Part shown: positions 49,033 through 62,225 of the stretch, piece after piece
Position numbering within the stretch: the stretch's first letter is position 1
How the letters are laid out: each line of letters starts with the position of its first letter
NCBI RefSeq assembly: GCF_963576545.1
Contig: NC_083653.1
Location: forward strand, 20,371,639 to 20,435,638
Direction: 5' to 3'
DNA from: Limanda limanda
Taxonomy: Eukaryota; Chordata; Actinopteri; Pleuronectiformes; Pleuronectidae
Length of the DNA: 64,000 nt
Translations under genes and position numbers: made by a program
The notes under the pieces: model-generated
The model's input: the letters and a program-made list of their open reading frames with translations, nothing else
Told to the model about the DNA's origin: nothing
The model's database searches: none

Positions 49033-52000
49033 GTTGAGTATGAGTGTGTAGCATTAAAGGCTCTGTTTAGTTGAAGAATGGAGACATTATTTCACACAGC
49101 TACAAATGTTAAACGTGAAACTGTAATGTTCAGGTCCTGTATCAATTTGACGTATAACTACAGATGAATGACTAAATCACACTCAACAGCCTGTGAATTC
49201 TAATTTAAATTCATTCAATTCCCCATCATAAATCCATGAAGTTTTTACCGGACCTGTAGTCTCTTTACAGACACTCAAATGTATTGCATGTTCCAGGATA
49301 GGGTTCACTGGCCAATCACAACAAAGATTCACCCCGACAAGAGCAATGGAATTAAATAACATATTCCCCAATGTTCTATGTTAAAGAACTGACACTGAGT
49401 TCACTGCTTCAGCTATGTAATAAGCAAATTACTTTATATTTTTGTTGTAGTAACTTCCATTTCTAAAAGGCAGCAAACAACCTTTAGTTTTTTCCCAATT
49501 CTTCTGCTCAGCATGGCCTGCGAGTTGCCTCCCCCTTGCTTTATAATGAAGAGAGCAACAACGGTCGAATATGCTGACAGGTCAACAGGGCATGCAGTCC
49601 AGAGGTGCAGTTAAAAAAAAGGTTGCTCACTAAGTACAACACATAACACAGTGAATATTTTACTTTATCCTATTTTTGTTACATTTTCAAATTATAGGAA
49701 CAGTGAAAGCACACTACCGACAAACCTGTTTGGGAAGTAGCTTTTCCCCTTGACCATCATAGATACTCAAAACAATATAACGATAGAATTGGCGCAAAAT
49801 CTTAAAGCTGCAACCAATCAATATTTGTAGGTTGAATTTTTTGTCTTATGTCAAATTTGCAAATATGTTGCCCGTGATCAAACAAAATATATATCACTTA
49901 CTCGGAGGTTCAACTGAGTTCTATTGTTTCATCTAATTGTTTTTGGTTGAATGGCCCACAACTGAACTATTTTGGTTCAGTCTAACCACTCACTAGCTTT
50001 GGAGAACAAAAAACTGTATGCCATCTGCTCAGCACCAAGTGGCAGAGGAAGTTAGCTTCCAGCTGTTAAACAGTGTTAGGGGCTAAAGATTTTACCACTT
50101 TAAAATCTGTCGCTTTTTCAAATATGATTTCATACACCTTCAACTTTATTAGATTTGCTTGAGCAAATATATGTTTTTTTCTCAAACGTGGACGGAGTCC
50201 AAACAAGAGCTAATACGGAACATTGGGTAAACTTGAATTTGTCTGGTAGCTAGAATAATGACTCATACAAGTGAATGCTAGTAATTGACAACACTTAACA
50301 ACACTTTTGCTCTAATAACCTCACCTCCCTTAAATGTAGCTGTGTTGTTCACTTTCCTAGTGTTTTGATATCTATATATTAGAAACAGTCCAGAGAGGTT
50401 TTGACAATCTGACCATTATGGTAGATGCACTTAACATATCTGAATCTTTCTGGAAACAAACATTTGAACTCGTTGAGTATAACCAGCGTCCAACAATTCT
50501 TCCCTGAAAAAAACTTTTGTTTCCTGTTATAATTTTTTTTCTCTTTTTGCATTCAGACCAGTACATAGCCCAGTGCATGTAGCCATATATATATCCAGGG
50601 GAATCAATCATATTCAAGCAAATTGCAAAACTGTATGATATTATCAAAAGTCATAGATTAGCTTTCTCAAAGAGCTCCCATGGGATCCATCTGCAGGAAA
50701 CACTACATTTCATCCGGAGCCACTGGCTTGACAGGCCAGTCTGCGGATATGTTTTGGCTTTGGAGTATATGATTATGGAAAGCAATCACTGGTACACAGT
50801 GGTTCGAAGCTGAAGTGGTTTTACACTCATTTAAAAGCTTGGTGTTTTTATTGGAAACACGAGAGGTTATCACAGGGCTCATATAGCTTGTGACATCATC
50901 TCAAGGAATGTCTGGCAGCCAAGTCTCGACACGAAATCATGACTGCTCCCACAGAGCTCCAGATAAAGACTCATTTATCAAACCTATTTTACCTGGCTGT
51001 GTCCTTGACAGTGAATCCAAAAGGCCCAGATGAAAGATAAGAATACCTTTTTTACAGCTGCTTTCCACATTAGAGACATGTTACTACAATCTGTTATACC
51101 TGGCATCTTGTCCTTTGGTACTCTGACCACTCATCCAGTCAAGAGTCTCTGTCTGTGATAAACACAAAGCGTCATGCCACAGAAACGACCAGTGCAGCAG
51201 CACATCAGGGTTGTGCATCAGAAGGCCTAGAGGAGTTGGATAAGGTAATGTCCGTACCCTTGAGCAGGCGGACAGTATCAAGGCGGGGAACAGTGTGTGG
51301 CGGTCTGCAGAGGGGGGTCAGACGGGGATCAAGGTCGTCCTTGTTATTTGGGATTATTCCTCCTGGTATCTGCAGGACTGCTTTTGGCGGTGATAAGAAA
51401 CAGCAAAGAAAAGTAAGACACAGTTTTAGAGCCGCTTGCTCTCAACTCAGGTGCCCCATGAGAAATTGTTACAGTGCAAGGAACTAATTTCTTTTTCGGT
51501 GCCAGTGGGTCAGACGTACAATTTCTCAAGGATTTAGGCGGATTATGGCCGCCCTTTAGCACCATCCCTCTGCCTGACCACAGACTTTCAACGCCGACAT
51601 CTATCTACAAGTACAGGAAGTTCACCATGCAGAGGTGACACTGATACCTGGCCTATGCTTGGTATCCAGGCATCAGTAAGAAAGAGTCGAGTTGATTAAA
51701 TGTTGACTGAGAGACACAACAACATAAAGAAATAAGGTAAAGGCAGGGTTAAGGTCCACTTTAACTGATTTTACACATCCTGTGCTGAGTGATATGTGCT
51801 CTGTGGATTACCTTGTAATATTTTAGTTGTAGGTTGTTATTGTTTGTCATCGTGAAGGTGTTCTTGCAGATTTGGGTCCAGAATTCAGTATGGTCAGTAA
51901 GTGATAAGTCTCTTTGCCATGATTTGATTGTGATGGAAGCTGTTTGCTCAGCTATGGATATTAATTTATATAATTTTGAAAGACCTTTCCTTGGGTTGGA

Positions 52001-52055
52001 GATTTTTTTGATTTTCTCTACCAGTGAGGATGGGAGTAAATTATTGTTTGATATC
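49033..52055. other. Intergenic, nothing recognised
   Basis: No supported gene; no recognisable repeat. Confidence 0.4.
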
Positions 52056-52059
52056 TTGA

Positions 52060-52101
52060 TTTTAGACTTTTAGACTTTTAGACTTTTAGACTTTTAGACT
52101 T
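52060..52101. repeat. 9-bp minisatellite, about 4.7 copies
   Basis: TTTTAGACT repeated head to tail without mismatches. Confidence 0.9.
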
Positions 52102-52380
52102 AAATTGGAGTGGAGATATTCTTTTCCAATATTGTACTTCTGGCTGTCAAAAGTTGTTGAGCAGAAAATCTGGATTGTGCCGTATTGGAATGTATTTACA
52201 GGGTTTTATTGTGGATTATTTATTTTTTTTCTTGTCAATCATGAAGTGTCAATTCTAAATCTAAACATTTCTATTCTAGGATGTACTGTCATACTGTTAT
52301 GTTAAAGAAACAACTTTTCCTTCGACCTGTCATAGTCATTATGCGATACCCTGCTCTATAAATGCGAAAGTCTCTGAACA

Positions 52381-52605
52381 GTGTTGACACCACTGATGTC
52401 TGACCATGTGTGGGACTTTTTCAGTTCCCAGAACAGCAACGACGCCGTGCATGATGTGTGTGGGAGTGTGAGGTCCCTTGGCAACACCACAAACCTTGTT
52501 AAGCATCTGAGATTTAATCACAATACAGAATATAATGAAGTTATGCAACAGCGGCCTGAAGAGGAGGAGAAGAAAGGTGTGAGACAGACTTCACTTCGCT
52601 GAGGC
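52381..52605 (+). mobile_element. hAT transposase BED-finger fragment
   Basis: Frame reads SDHVWDFFSSQNSNDAVHDV C..., then GNTTNLVKHLRFNH. The W..F start and the TNL..HL...H end fit a BED zinc finger of ZBED/hAT transposases, though the usual CxxC pair is reduced to a single Cys. It stops after 73 codons, and the rest of the transposase is absent. Confidence 0.6.
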
Positions 52606-53059
52606 ATTACACAGAACAGAGAGAGACAGAGTGGAGCTACTGGCCACGTTTATCACTGACCATGGGAAAGTGATTCCTGTCTGTCTAAACTCCAGATTGT
52701 GGGTTGATGTTCAATTCAATGGTAGTTCCCTGTATTCATAAAACCGCAGAATCTCATTCAGTCAAATTTATATAACCAAGCTAAAGAAATAAATATGGTT
52801 ATGAAGCAAGAATGAAAACAAAAAAATAAACAGCTATAAAGATCATGGCTGCAACTTTTGAGTGCATCATGAAATGAGATTTGTGTTCCTGGGATCACCT
52901 CACATCAATTCAATAAAATAGTCCTCAGTTGTATTATTATTTTCAAAGCCCAGGATTCTGAAATGGCTGTTTTATTGCCAATACTCTCTGTGTGCCGGTG
53001 AGAGTACTGACTGGAATAATCATTCTCATGCATCTCACTGCACTCTCTCTTTCCAAATC

Positions 53060-53430
53060 CAGTTTAAAATGCTTTTATCACCCACAAGGTTCTGAATCAT
53101 CTTTCATCGTGGTTTGTAACTGAGCTCCTGACACCCTGCTGTCCAAACAGGCCCCTCAGCTCTGCTGGTCCGGGTTTTCTAACTAATCCAGAGTCCAGTT
53201 TAGAAACAAAGGGTGGTCCAGCCTTTGCGGTACAGGCTCCTCAGCTCTAGATCTGTTTCCATGTTGAAATCTTGTCTTAAAACTTGCTTTTATAGAATGA
53301 CTTTCCCTAACAGCTGACAGACTGCTCTTCTCTGGCCTTGAGCTATTTTCTTTCATTGAGAGTTTTTATCTTTTATTTTGTCTCTGTGAGAGATTTGTAC
53401 AGTGCTGTGTTTAGGTGAAAGCGACCTTCC
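53060..53430 (+). mobile_element. LINE 3' fragment (Rex1-like)
   Basis: Decayed frame with FKMLLSPTRF-like and ELLTPCCPNRPLSSAGPGFL sequence, then a 3' region with TGTACAGTGCTGTGTTTAGG. Frameshifts and stops. Confidence 0.5.
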
Positions 53431-53486
53431 AGACTTCTTTTTCTTCTTCTCCTCCACCGTGGAGGAAAAAAAAGCCTCAGACAAAA

Positions 53487-53560
53487 AGCCCCTTTCACAC
53501 TAGACAAAACACCAACACCCACTAACATCTGGCTTTTGTTTTCGTGGGAAAAATCCGCTT
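53487..53560 (+). mobile_element. Dispersed DNA-element fragment (family X, copy 3)
   Basis: GCCCCTTTCACACTAGACAA AACACC and CACTAACATCTGGCTTTTGT match the start of the element at 6295-6470. Confidence 0.45.
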
Positions 53561-56500
53561 TTTACCTGCTTTGCAGCGAGCTGGATTGTTTTTTGTTGGT
53601 TCTCTTGTACAAAAGGTAACTTTATTCAGTTGTGCTCCTGGTTGTGCAATTAGGGTTCATCATTCACTTCACAACACTTACGGATTGTAAGGGCTGCACT
53701 TTACTGAAAACACAAAGAGAGGGGGAGTGGATGTGGCTCCTGAAGAGAGTCTGTGTTTGTCCCATATGTTGGTGCTGTATTGACAGTGAATACCGTATGA
53801 CCCTTAGTCAGCTAAATAGAATCAGTCTTAACAGTGATTTATTTACGACGATATTAAGGTGATTTGGACTAATTATCGGAACTGAGATATTCCAACATAC
53901 TCTATTTGTGTCCGCCCAAGGGGGATTTCGAATCCTTGAAACTAGTTTGCCGACTACTTTCCATGAAACTGAGACTCATCTCCATATTTCTGACTAGGTA
54001 ACATTATGGAAATCATTTGGATTGTCACATTATATACAAAACGGAATATGGCGCTGTGATATTGTTGCACAAGCACAGATACACAGAGCCGTTGTTTGAA
54101 GAGCGGACACATTGTTAAAATACGGTGTGAAATGGGGTCGCCTCCTTCGGGAGACACGATGGAACAGCCGTGGTGCAGTCATCCAGTTTGGTGCTGCCCT
54201 GCTGCAATGAAGCCTTTAGCAAAAGCAGCTGGCTTGAGGCAGTTTTGCAGCCTCAGAGGGATGGTGAAGTTGCACGTGTGTTAATTAATTGGTGGTCTGG
54301 ATATGCTTCACTGGTACACATCTTTCACATAGTTTGCACCTTAGGCTCACCTTTGGTATGTAAGTAAAACCCATACTATTCCCAAATAGGAGATGTTTTC
54401 TTTGCCCCTAACTCCTCCATTTAAACATTTCATTGCCTTGCTGTGATGTAACTCCCCCCACCCCTTGAAGATTGTCCTCTAATGCCTTGTGCTTCACTGA
54501 GTAGTTTGGGTTTGCTATATGGTGGTGCAGACCAAGACAAAACATCAACGCCCTTACAAAACATACAATACAAACAAAAGCCAGACTGTACAGAGATAGA
54601 GCATTACAGCCTATGCTAATCAATCCTTCAGTGAAAGTAAAGCATATGGCGAGGAATAGCCAAAATGGTATCATGCAATATTTGGGGTGTGATTCGGGAA
54701 AGTTAAGGTGCCTATTAATGCGTCAGGTTCAATCTGTAGATCATTCATTTTAGAATACCATTTAAAAAAATCCTGCCAGAAGGGGACAGATGTAAATCTT
54801 CTAAATCATTTGAAGATTTACATCTGCCACATATATCAGATACATTAGGATACATTATATTAATTTTTATATTTGTATTCAATTTTTCTTCTCTTTGGAC
54901 TTTTAACCATAATCAAGGAGGCTATCGCGTTTATATAGTTGTGTCACCTCCTTATTGCGGGGTTGGTTACTTCGGAGAGAACTCTTACAAAGAATGACTG
55001 CCCCCTGGTGATCAATTTGTCTATCAGTGATCTCCAGTTCAGCAATTTACTGATGGATGATCAAGTCGAGCTGCATTTATCATTTCACTCAAAACATAAT
55101 TGAAAAAGTACTTTTCTTATTTTCAAAGATATGCTATTCTGGCTAAGAACAGTCCGTTTATGCGTTACAACACCTCCAAAAATAACAATTACCATCCAAT
55201 TTGCTGACATGCGTTCAAATGAGATGTGGGCTCACACTGCAGAGCCATCAGAGTGACGGAGGGTCTGGAGTATTTCCACAGCTCTATGGCCCAGCATTTA
55301 TCTCCACACGGCTCCTTTTCAGCTGAGGAGACTTGTGGCAGCTGCTTATTTTGCCCCTACCTTGGCATGGCTGATGAACTGTGACAGCTGATGTCTGAAC
55401 AACCAGTCAAAGAAACTGCCTGTAATGAGGAGTCTGCTGCTTGAGAGACAGATGCCATCATATTTCAGATAAAGTTATTCCCTTTGCACTGCCGAGGCCG
55501 GGCAGGCTCAACATGCCGGTGGCTGTCACGTGGTCGGGTTATTTCTGTTTGTGTGTGTGTGTGCATGTGTACGAGTCTTTTTTCCGGGAGGCGTAGGGGT
55601 GTGGGTGTGTGAAAATGTGGCTCTACACATATAATTTCATCGAAAATGCAAAATCTGGCCTCCACTCGGGCTTTGCTTGCCAGCTGCGTGTGGATGGAAG
55701 AAGCCAAAGTGAGATTCAAAGCCAGATTGGGCATTTTCAGACAACATTATGAATATATCTTGGCTGGATCTGTACTGGGAGTACTAATTGAAAAGCTGCA
55801 TTTCCCTCTGGTTTAAAGGTGAGTCAGTGGTGTTAACGGTCATATGACTAATATTTTAAATTAGTCATTAATGTATTCAGCTGATTAACACTTACTAATA
55901 AACATCTTTACTGCTGTTGCAGACTCTCTCTGTTCTAATGCCAGGTTTCCAACATAGCTATTAGTTATCACACTTCTATATAATTGGGAACTCGTGAAAG
56001 CAAGATTGATATTACAAATCATCAGTCTTTAAAACTCTGAGCCTCCAGTTTGTCACCCAGGCTCTGTGTCAAATTGTGCTCCAATCAAGCCAAGATTGAT
56101 GTTTGCAAAATTTTTGCAATATTTCAATAAGTATTCTTTAACGTGACGCTATATTTTTTTAAGTCTCAGTGCTGGAAAACATGGTGAGTCATCATGACAG
56201 CGGAGCAATCTGTCACTCATATGTCAAACAAGTGACCTGGATGACCTCAAGCTTCACCAGTGAGCAACTATAGAAACATGTTCTATACAGTGTGGACCTC
56301 GTTTCTTCCTGGATGTGAGGTAAAAAAAAGTCTAGAATCAGGTGTTGTTATAGCATGTTGGGAATGAAGTGAATGCTCATGCTCTGATACTGTCTCATCT
56401 GAAGCAGAGTCATATCACTAATGAGAGACACTGGTGTGACAACATATACTATGTTTTGTCAAAGCTCATGATATGCATGATCAAATGTACCCTAAAGAAC

Positions 56501-57740
56501 ACTGTATGTTGTAATATGCCCTTTTCTGATAATATTTTGACATTATTCTCAATATTGTGCTTTTATTTCTCCTGTTTTTTCTATACATTTAGTCTCAACT
56601 GCAGTTTTGCAAAGTAAGAACATTAAATCAAGTAATGTGCTTAAAGAGACGGTTGGTAATTTTTTTTTTTTTTTTTTTTATCTCATTTGTTGAAATCCTC
56701 TTCATGTCCCGAGAGCCATCAATTAATAAAGTTGTTGTAAAAAAGCTGGTTTATTCGGTCTGAATGAAATGAATGGTTGGCAAACCTGTCCGTCACTCAC
56801 TGACCTGCATGCATGCATCCTGCCCGTGCGCACACTGCATTTCTAGCATTTTTAGCCTGCTGTTGCAGCTTTTCCAGTAATTGTAGACCCTAGCTTTGAG
56901 GACAAGTTGACGGTACTTGAATATTTCCATTTTATGCAGCTTCGAACATTTACTCCTGTTGACCGTTTTTAAGTTCATATTACTGTAAGTCTGTGCTCGG
57001 AACATAAGTAAACTTCCAAATGCAGGACTTCTAATTAAGTATTAAGAATTAAATTGATGTACTCTTCTTCCATCACTACTTAAGTTTCCCAAACAGACAA
57101 TCAACTAGTACACCAAACTCTCGCACTAACCCCTAACCCTACCCCACTGTTTTGTAGAAAATAATTAGAATATATTGTTAATTAATGGAATTCGTGAGTT
57201 AAGGGAAATACTGCACTCACAGCTCTTGGTGAAGGTTAGAGAAAGACTGTTCTGGTTTAATAGAAAGAGAAAAGGTTCACAGTGACTTCAGACACAACAC
57301 ATTTAAATGTAAACACATTCATGGTCTTTCCCTGACTTTAGCCAAAGTGGTTTTGCTGCCCAAAACACACACTGTGCTCTGGACATGAACCCCGGCCAAA
57401 TGTCTGACAGTCATTCGCTTTATACGCCCATCATACACCCCAACCACCTCCTGGCCACTCTGCTCTCCAATGTGAAGTTTATTCATTCAAACTGGTCTGT
57501 GTGTTTCTGTGTTCATGCTGAGAAAGGTTGTCATTACCTTTTTCTAATTTTCACATAAATCACATTGTATTCTCCGGGTATGTGAAATGTGGTATATAAA
57601 GAGACACTGAGAATGAAATCCTGTAGCTCCGAGCCACAAACATGTTTAACATTTAAACCACTGCTGTCCCTCCTGGCAACCAGAGCAGTTTGTTTTAAAA
57701 CCACCTTTCCCACCAGTGGAAGGAGTCAAAAGTGCGTGTA
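53561..57740. other. Intergenic; one perfect hairpin and candidate conserved DNA
   Basis: No supported gene. Contains the hairpin at 54787-54826, a poly(T) run of 20 at 56660-56679 and an even-composition segment at 55200-55480 that could be conserved noncoding sequence. Confidence 0.35.
54787..54826. other. Perfect 15-bp inverted repeat
   Basis: CAGATGTAAATCTTC (54787-54801) pairs exactly with 54812-54826 around a 10-nt AT-rich loop. Confidence 0.9.
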
Positions 57741-57741
57741 C

Positions 57742-57765
57742 ATGTGTGTGTCTGTTTGTGTGTGT

Positions 57766-57815
<50 letters not shown>

Positions 57816-57819
57816 GCGT

Positions 57820-57856
<37 letters not shown>
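57742..57856. repeat. (GT)n microsatellite
   Basis: GT array with CT, TT and CG interruptions. Confidence 0.93.
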
Positions 57857-57857
<1 letters not shown>

Positions 57858-58781
57858 TGGAGTCACCTCTTCTTGTGTGGTAGGTGAGCTGAAATGTTGC
57901 GTCAGGTCCACTTACAGGCAAAGTTGTAGTGACGTTTGAAATTAATAAAGGAAATTGAGATTCATTTATACACGCCTGCCTCTGCAGGCACATCAGCAAA
58001 TCTGTCAAGCAGAGGTCACATACTGTATATCCATGTTTCCTGCAGCGGAGGCTCCATGCCAAGGAGAAAATAACTCGTGTTTTTCAGCTCCAAAGGATGT
58101 TGTCTTCTCTGTGACCTGCAGCAGGCATCTATTCCTATGTCAAAGCAATAGATCAGCACTTTTAACTGAACTAGTCGGGGTCTGCTTCTGTGGAGTTTAG
58201 TGACAGATCTAATATAGCACAACCAGACATACTGCAGAAACATCAATGTGATCGTCAATCAGGCATCGCTTTGTCATGCACACCTAAAATACTTGTTTTC
58301 ACAGAATTCCCTGTTGAGATGTATTTCATTAAATCTGAATCAACCAGACTGTTTTCTGTGATGTGATGCTGGTCAAAGCACTAACTTCCTCTTTCTCATT
58401 CAAATTAGATTCACAGGATGTTGTGTCCTCTGTGTTCGGCTCATACGTTAGTTTCCTTTATGATTCTGTGTAAGCTCATTTTACATGTGAGGAGTCGCCT
58501 CCTGTCCAGCCTTGTACTGGGTTGTGACACCTATTATAACCTATATCATAAAATAAAACATTTGCACATTTATCCATTGTTTTTATTGTGTTCTTCTTAT
58601 CATCAATATAATATATTGTATACTGTAGCTTTATTCAATGCTTTTTCTTTGTTGTTGACGTCTTCATAGAGTAAGCTCATTCCTCTTTAGTCCAAAATTA
58701 TAAAAAATATATATATATATTAACTGTATATCATTTAAATACATTTTTATACATCAAATACAGAGGTGGAGTTAGGATATG
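57857..58781. other. Intergenic, nothing recognised
   Basis: No supported feature. Confidence 0.4.
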
Positions 58782-58786
58782 GTTAG

Positions 58787-59414
58787 TGTAACGGCCCCCC
58801 CGCTTCTCCATACAAACTTCTGAGTCTCTTGACTGATGTACACGGCTCTTTATTTTTGTATCTGGCCTGCCGTAGTAGCACCGTAAAACTGCAATGACAG
58901 TTTACAAGTAACAAAGATTTTAATCATTAAAACCAAACACTAACGTTTAAAATACAACGAACAAACAAATCGCCACGTGAGACACATCCGACTCGTTAAC
59001 GTGACATAGCGACTCCCTTCCGCACCACCCGCAGCAAAGTAAATTGGACCAGATTCCTTACCTCGTTCCGCTTGGCGAGGGGTGTTAAGCTATTGTAGTT
59101 TGGATGGTTCTGAGGTCCGAGAAGTGCCGCAAGGCTGGCGTCCGGTTTGGTTTCCGCTCCTGATCTGCGCCGGGCTGTACGGCCGGTATTTTATTGCACT
59201 GGGGCGGAACGGAACGAGGGATCTGGTGTGTCGATTAAAACCGTCCGCTCCTTTGCTGCAGGTATTAATGCGAGGGGAGTCGCTACGTGTAAAGACAATA
59301 AAATAAAACTGAAAATACCCCAAGGCCTAGCTGCACATAACGACAAAATAAACCGAACCCAAAATAGCAGAATAAACAGTATGCATAAACTGGCTGGTTG
59401 TGCTGACAGTTACA
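58787..59414. mobile_element. Solo LTR with intact target duplication
   Basis: 628 bp starting TGTAAC and ending GTTACA (inverted LTR termini). Flanked by identical 5-bp GTTAG at 58782-58786 and 59415-59419. No retroviral or retrotransposon coding sequence inside. An AATAAA on the minus strand, about 70 nt from the left end, suggests minus orientation. More GC-rich than its surroundings. Confidence 0.75.
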
Positions 59415-59547
59415 GTTAGCGTAGCTCAGTATAAAGGGATGTATTTTTTTTCATACACCTACAACTTTAAAATTTTCCTAAAGAGCATGTTGTATCATTT
59501 TGTTTGGTCAGTCCATTAACACACATGTAAAATTAAATAGTATTTCA

Positions 59548-60008
59548 CAGTTGTTCCCAAATGGTGTACCACGGCCCTTTAGTGTGCCATGAGGCAAGTC
59601 AAGGTGTGTCGTGGGAGTATAAAAATAATACAATATTATTATTGCAATAACTGCTTCTTAACAAAAACGTATATGTATTACTTTTGAAATTATTGTATCA
59701 GTTATTTTTATGCAATAATTTCTCAATATAGAGGTATTTATTTACGCCAAAAAAGTCCTTAAAATAACCTTCGAGAACCCTATATTTCTTTGTTGGCTCA
59801 GTTGTCAGGTGGTGGGAGTTATTAGTGAATGACACATCAAAAGGCCTTGATTGACAGCCAGTGTGAAGGAAAACAACTTAATAAAAGAGAGAAACATGGG
59901 TCAAATTGGATGATAACAAGAGCTTTTCATTGATAGGAATACGGTGTGCCTTGAGATTTTAGATTGCCCTTTGGTGTGCCCTAGGCAGAAAAAGTTTAAA
60001 AACCACTG
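59548..60008. mobile_element. Nonautonomous hAT-like element
   Basis: 461 bp. The right end inverted reads CAGTGGTTTTTAAACTTTTT, a hAT/Charlie-type terminus, and the left end is CAGTTGTTCCCAAATGGTGT. Flanking 8-mers gtatttca and gtgtagca agree at five of eight positions. No transposase frame. Confidence 0.65.
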
Positions 60009-60069
60009 GTGTAGCACGAAGAGTAGAAACTTCTAAATGCAGTGAAAGCGTCTAGTTGGCTCTCCTGTT

Positions 60070-60240
60070 TTTGTATTTATAGCTTCTTTCACAATGGACA
60101 AAAAAACCCACAAATACCCACTAGCATTTGCCTTTTGTCTGCAGTGGGAAAGGGTATGAGCAGCATTTAATCCAGGGTCAAATAACTGTCAATATTAACC
60201 AGCACCAGGTTCAATGGCAGTGGTGTAAATATGATGCCTT
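60070..60240 (+). mobile_element. Dispersed DNA-element copy (family X, copy 4)
   Basis: TTTGCCTTTTGTCTGCAGTG GGAA and GCATTTAATCCAGGGTCAAA match the element at 6295-6470. Confidence 0.5.
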
Positions 60241-60389
60241 GGTGGATGTATTCATTTTCTGGCATGATGCAATTTTACCATGAAGGCAATAGAGGCTTGT
60301 CAAGCAGTAACCTGACTGAAGGTAGTCAGTTAGTCATCCTGACCAATGAATTATCTCTATCATCAACATATCAATAAAACAATATCAAT

Positions 60390-60600
60390 ATTAAATCACA
60401 GCTTCATCTCTCATCTCAACCAAGCTCATGAGAACACTGTGTGTCATATTTGATGACCAGCTCCTCTGAGCATGTTGTATCTGTCTCCTTCAGGCCTGAC
60501 CTGAATAAGTACCACCCAGGCACAATGCACTTCTAGAAAAGAAACTGCAAATGATCCAGAATGTTGCGGTGCATCTTGTCTTCAAGCAACCTAAAGGTGG
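60390..60600 (+). mobile_element. LINE fragment
   Basis: Reads like the reverse-transcriptase end (LCVIFDDQL, then LQMIQNVAVHLVFKQPK). About 200 bp, decayed. Confidence 0.5.
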
Positions 60601-60668
60601 ACATTTGCAGTTGTGTTGTGACTTTTGCTGTTGTGTTGTGGTTGTGTTGTGGCTTATGCAGTTGTGTT
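60600..60668. repeat. GTTGTGTT-rich minisatellite
   Basis: Imperfect GTTGTGTTGTG units following the LINE fragment. Confidence 0.5.
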
Positions 60669-60669
60669 T

Positions 60670-61490
60670 TCTGTTAAAGCTCTTGTGTTAGACGTCTCGG
60701 CCACAATAGTTAACACTAAACTAAGCTATTTACCTTTCGACTCTCACATCATAGTTAAATGGTCGCTCCATTTTAGAAAAAAAAAGTTCACATTACTCAT
60801 TTCAGGGAGTAATATGCCTTTTAAAATAATTGTATAATAAAATCCTCTGGGATCTGGAAGAGACTTTCTAACTTCTGAAAAGTGGTGAAAGGAGAATTCC
60901 GGCAGCAGCTGATGCTTTATGCAGAAAATTTTAATGTAGACTTGTTGCATCAAGGAGACCAGAAGGTGGAACAATATACAAATGCTTACAGAGTAACATG
61001 AGCAATTGTCAACACCAAGTCTGAAGAAGTGTAACACTGAATAGCTGGGACACCCGTTTAATGAATGTGTGAGAGAGGGTTGGGTTTGTAGTGGATATTC
61101 TGTTAAAGGGTTTCTAGTTCTCTAAAGATGTGGAAACTGGTGAAATATCATGCATTGAATGTGTGTCTTTTACAGGAGATAAACATGTCATTCAGTCTAA
61201 ACTGTCCTATTTCGAAGGCCCCTTCAAACGCCTCCTTCAATTGACGGGAAACAAAGGCACTGGTGAATTCTTCCTGGCACAAACTATCCCAGGATTCATT
61301 GTGTTTCAGTGACAAACCTTTTTTTAAAAAGAGGTATTTCTGCCAGCTGGCAACAACGGTACACATGTTACAAAACCAAGGTTCATTAAAACTTTCTCGT
61401 TGTGTTCAACTTCAGCTCTGTTGCTCGGCAACTGCAATAACAGAGGGACGAGCTGGTGGTGCCCATCAAGAAAGTCCTGTATAGATCAGA
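60670..61490. other. Intergenic, nothing recognised
   Basis: No supported gene. Confidence 0.4.
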
Positions 61491-61494
61491 TCAT

Positions 61495-61610
61495 TTAATT
61501 TAGGTTCGGCCTTCACGGTCTACACAGCCCACAAAAGAGGCGGTCTTCAGGGGCAGCATCGATCACGTCCTCCGGAGGATGCGGCCCCTGAATTGAGACA
61601 CAGCTAAAGA
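61495..61610. mobile_element. MITE-like fragment related to 3369-3476
   Basis: Ends GAATTGAGACACAGCT, the inverted counterpart of AGCTGTGTCTCAATTC at 3370-3385, with a GGATGCGGCCCC segment before it. Confidence 0.5.
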
Positions 61611-61969
61611 AAGATAAATAAACACATTTCTAAATGTAATGAATTATTTATTTGTGATAAAAGTAATTATCTACAAAGTATGATAACACTAATGTTTTCC
61701 ATTAGCAGGTAATATGCTGAATACCTGACAGAACATTCATACAGTTTGTCTGTATCTAAAAATGTTTTTCAGTTAGCTGTTTCCTGAATTATGTAACTAT
61801 GATGGTCAGAGAGAGCTTGTGATCATATTTAAATTAGAAAATGCTGGCAGCTGATCCATGAAGATATAATAGAAGTTTGATGTTGAAGACCTCCTTGTTC
61901 CAACTCAGGCAACTCCTTCCTTCAATGATTCATTCCTGATCCAATCAATGCAATTAATTTACTCTAATA

Positions 61970-62225
61970 GTGGGCGGCTGTGGCTAAGGGGTAGAGTGGT
62001 CGTCCTCCAACATGAAGGTCGGCGGTTCGATCCCCAGTCTGAACCATCTGCATGCTGAAGTGTCCTTGGGCAGGATGCTGAACCCTAAATAGCCCCCCAT
62101 AGAATAACAAAGTGCTGCAAGTAGATGCACTGTATGAATATGGGTGAATGTGAAACTGTACTGTAAAGCACTTTGAGTGGTCTTCATCAGACTAGAAAAG
62201 TGCTATACAAATCCATTTACCATAC
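61970..62225 (+). mobile_element. tRNA-derived SINE
   Basis: The head has a pol III box A-like TGGCTAAGGGGTAGAGTGG (61981-61999) and box B GGTTCGATCCC (62024-62034). A body with GTGTCCTTGGGCAGGATGCT GAACCC and a tail TGTAAAGCACTTTGAGTGGT...AAAAGTGCTATACAAAT follow. It is the best-preserved of three copies in the window. Confidence 0.8.

Noticed and set aside
57120..57145. CCCTAACCCTA-like telomeric motif
   Set aside because: Only two imperfect units; likely chance.
62024..62034. tRNA gene
   Set aside because: Box B GGTTCGATCCC is present, but the rest is SINE sequence and no full cloverleaf forms.
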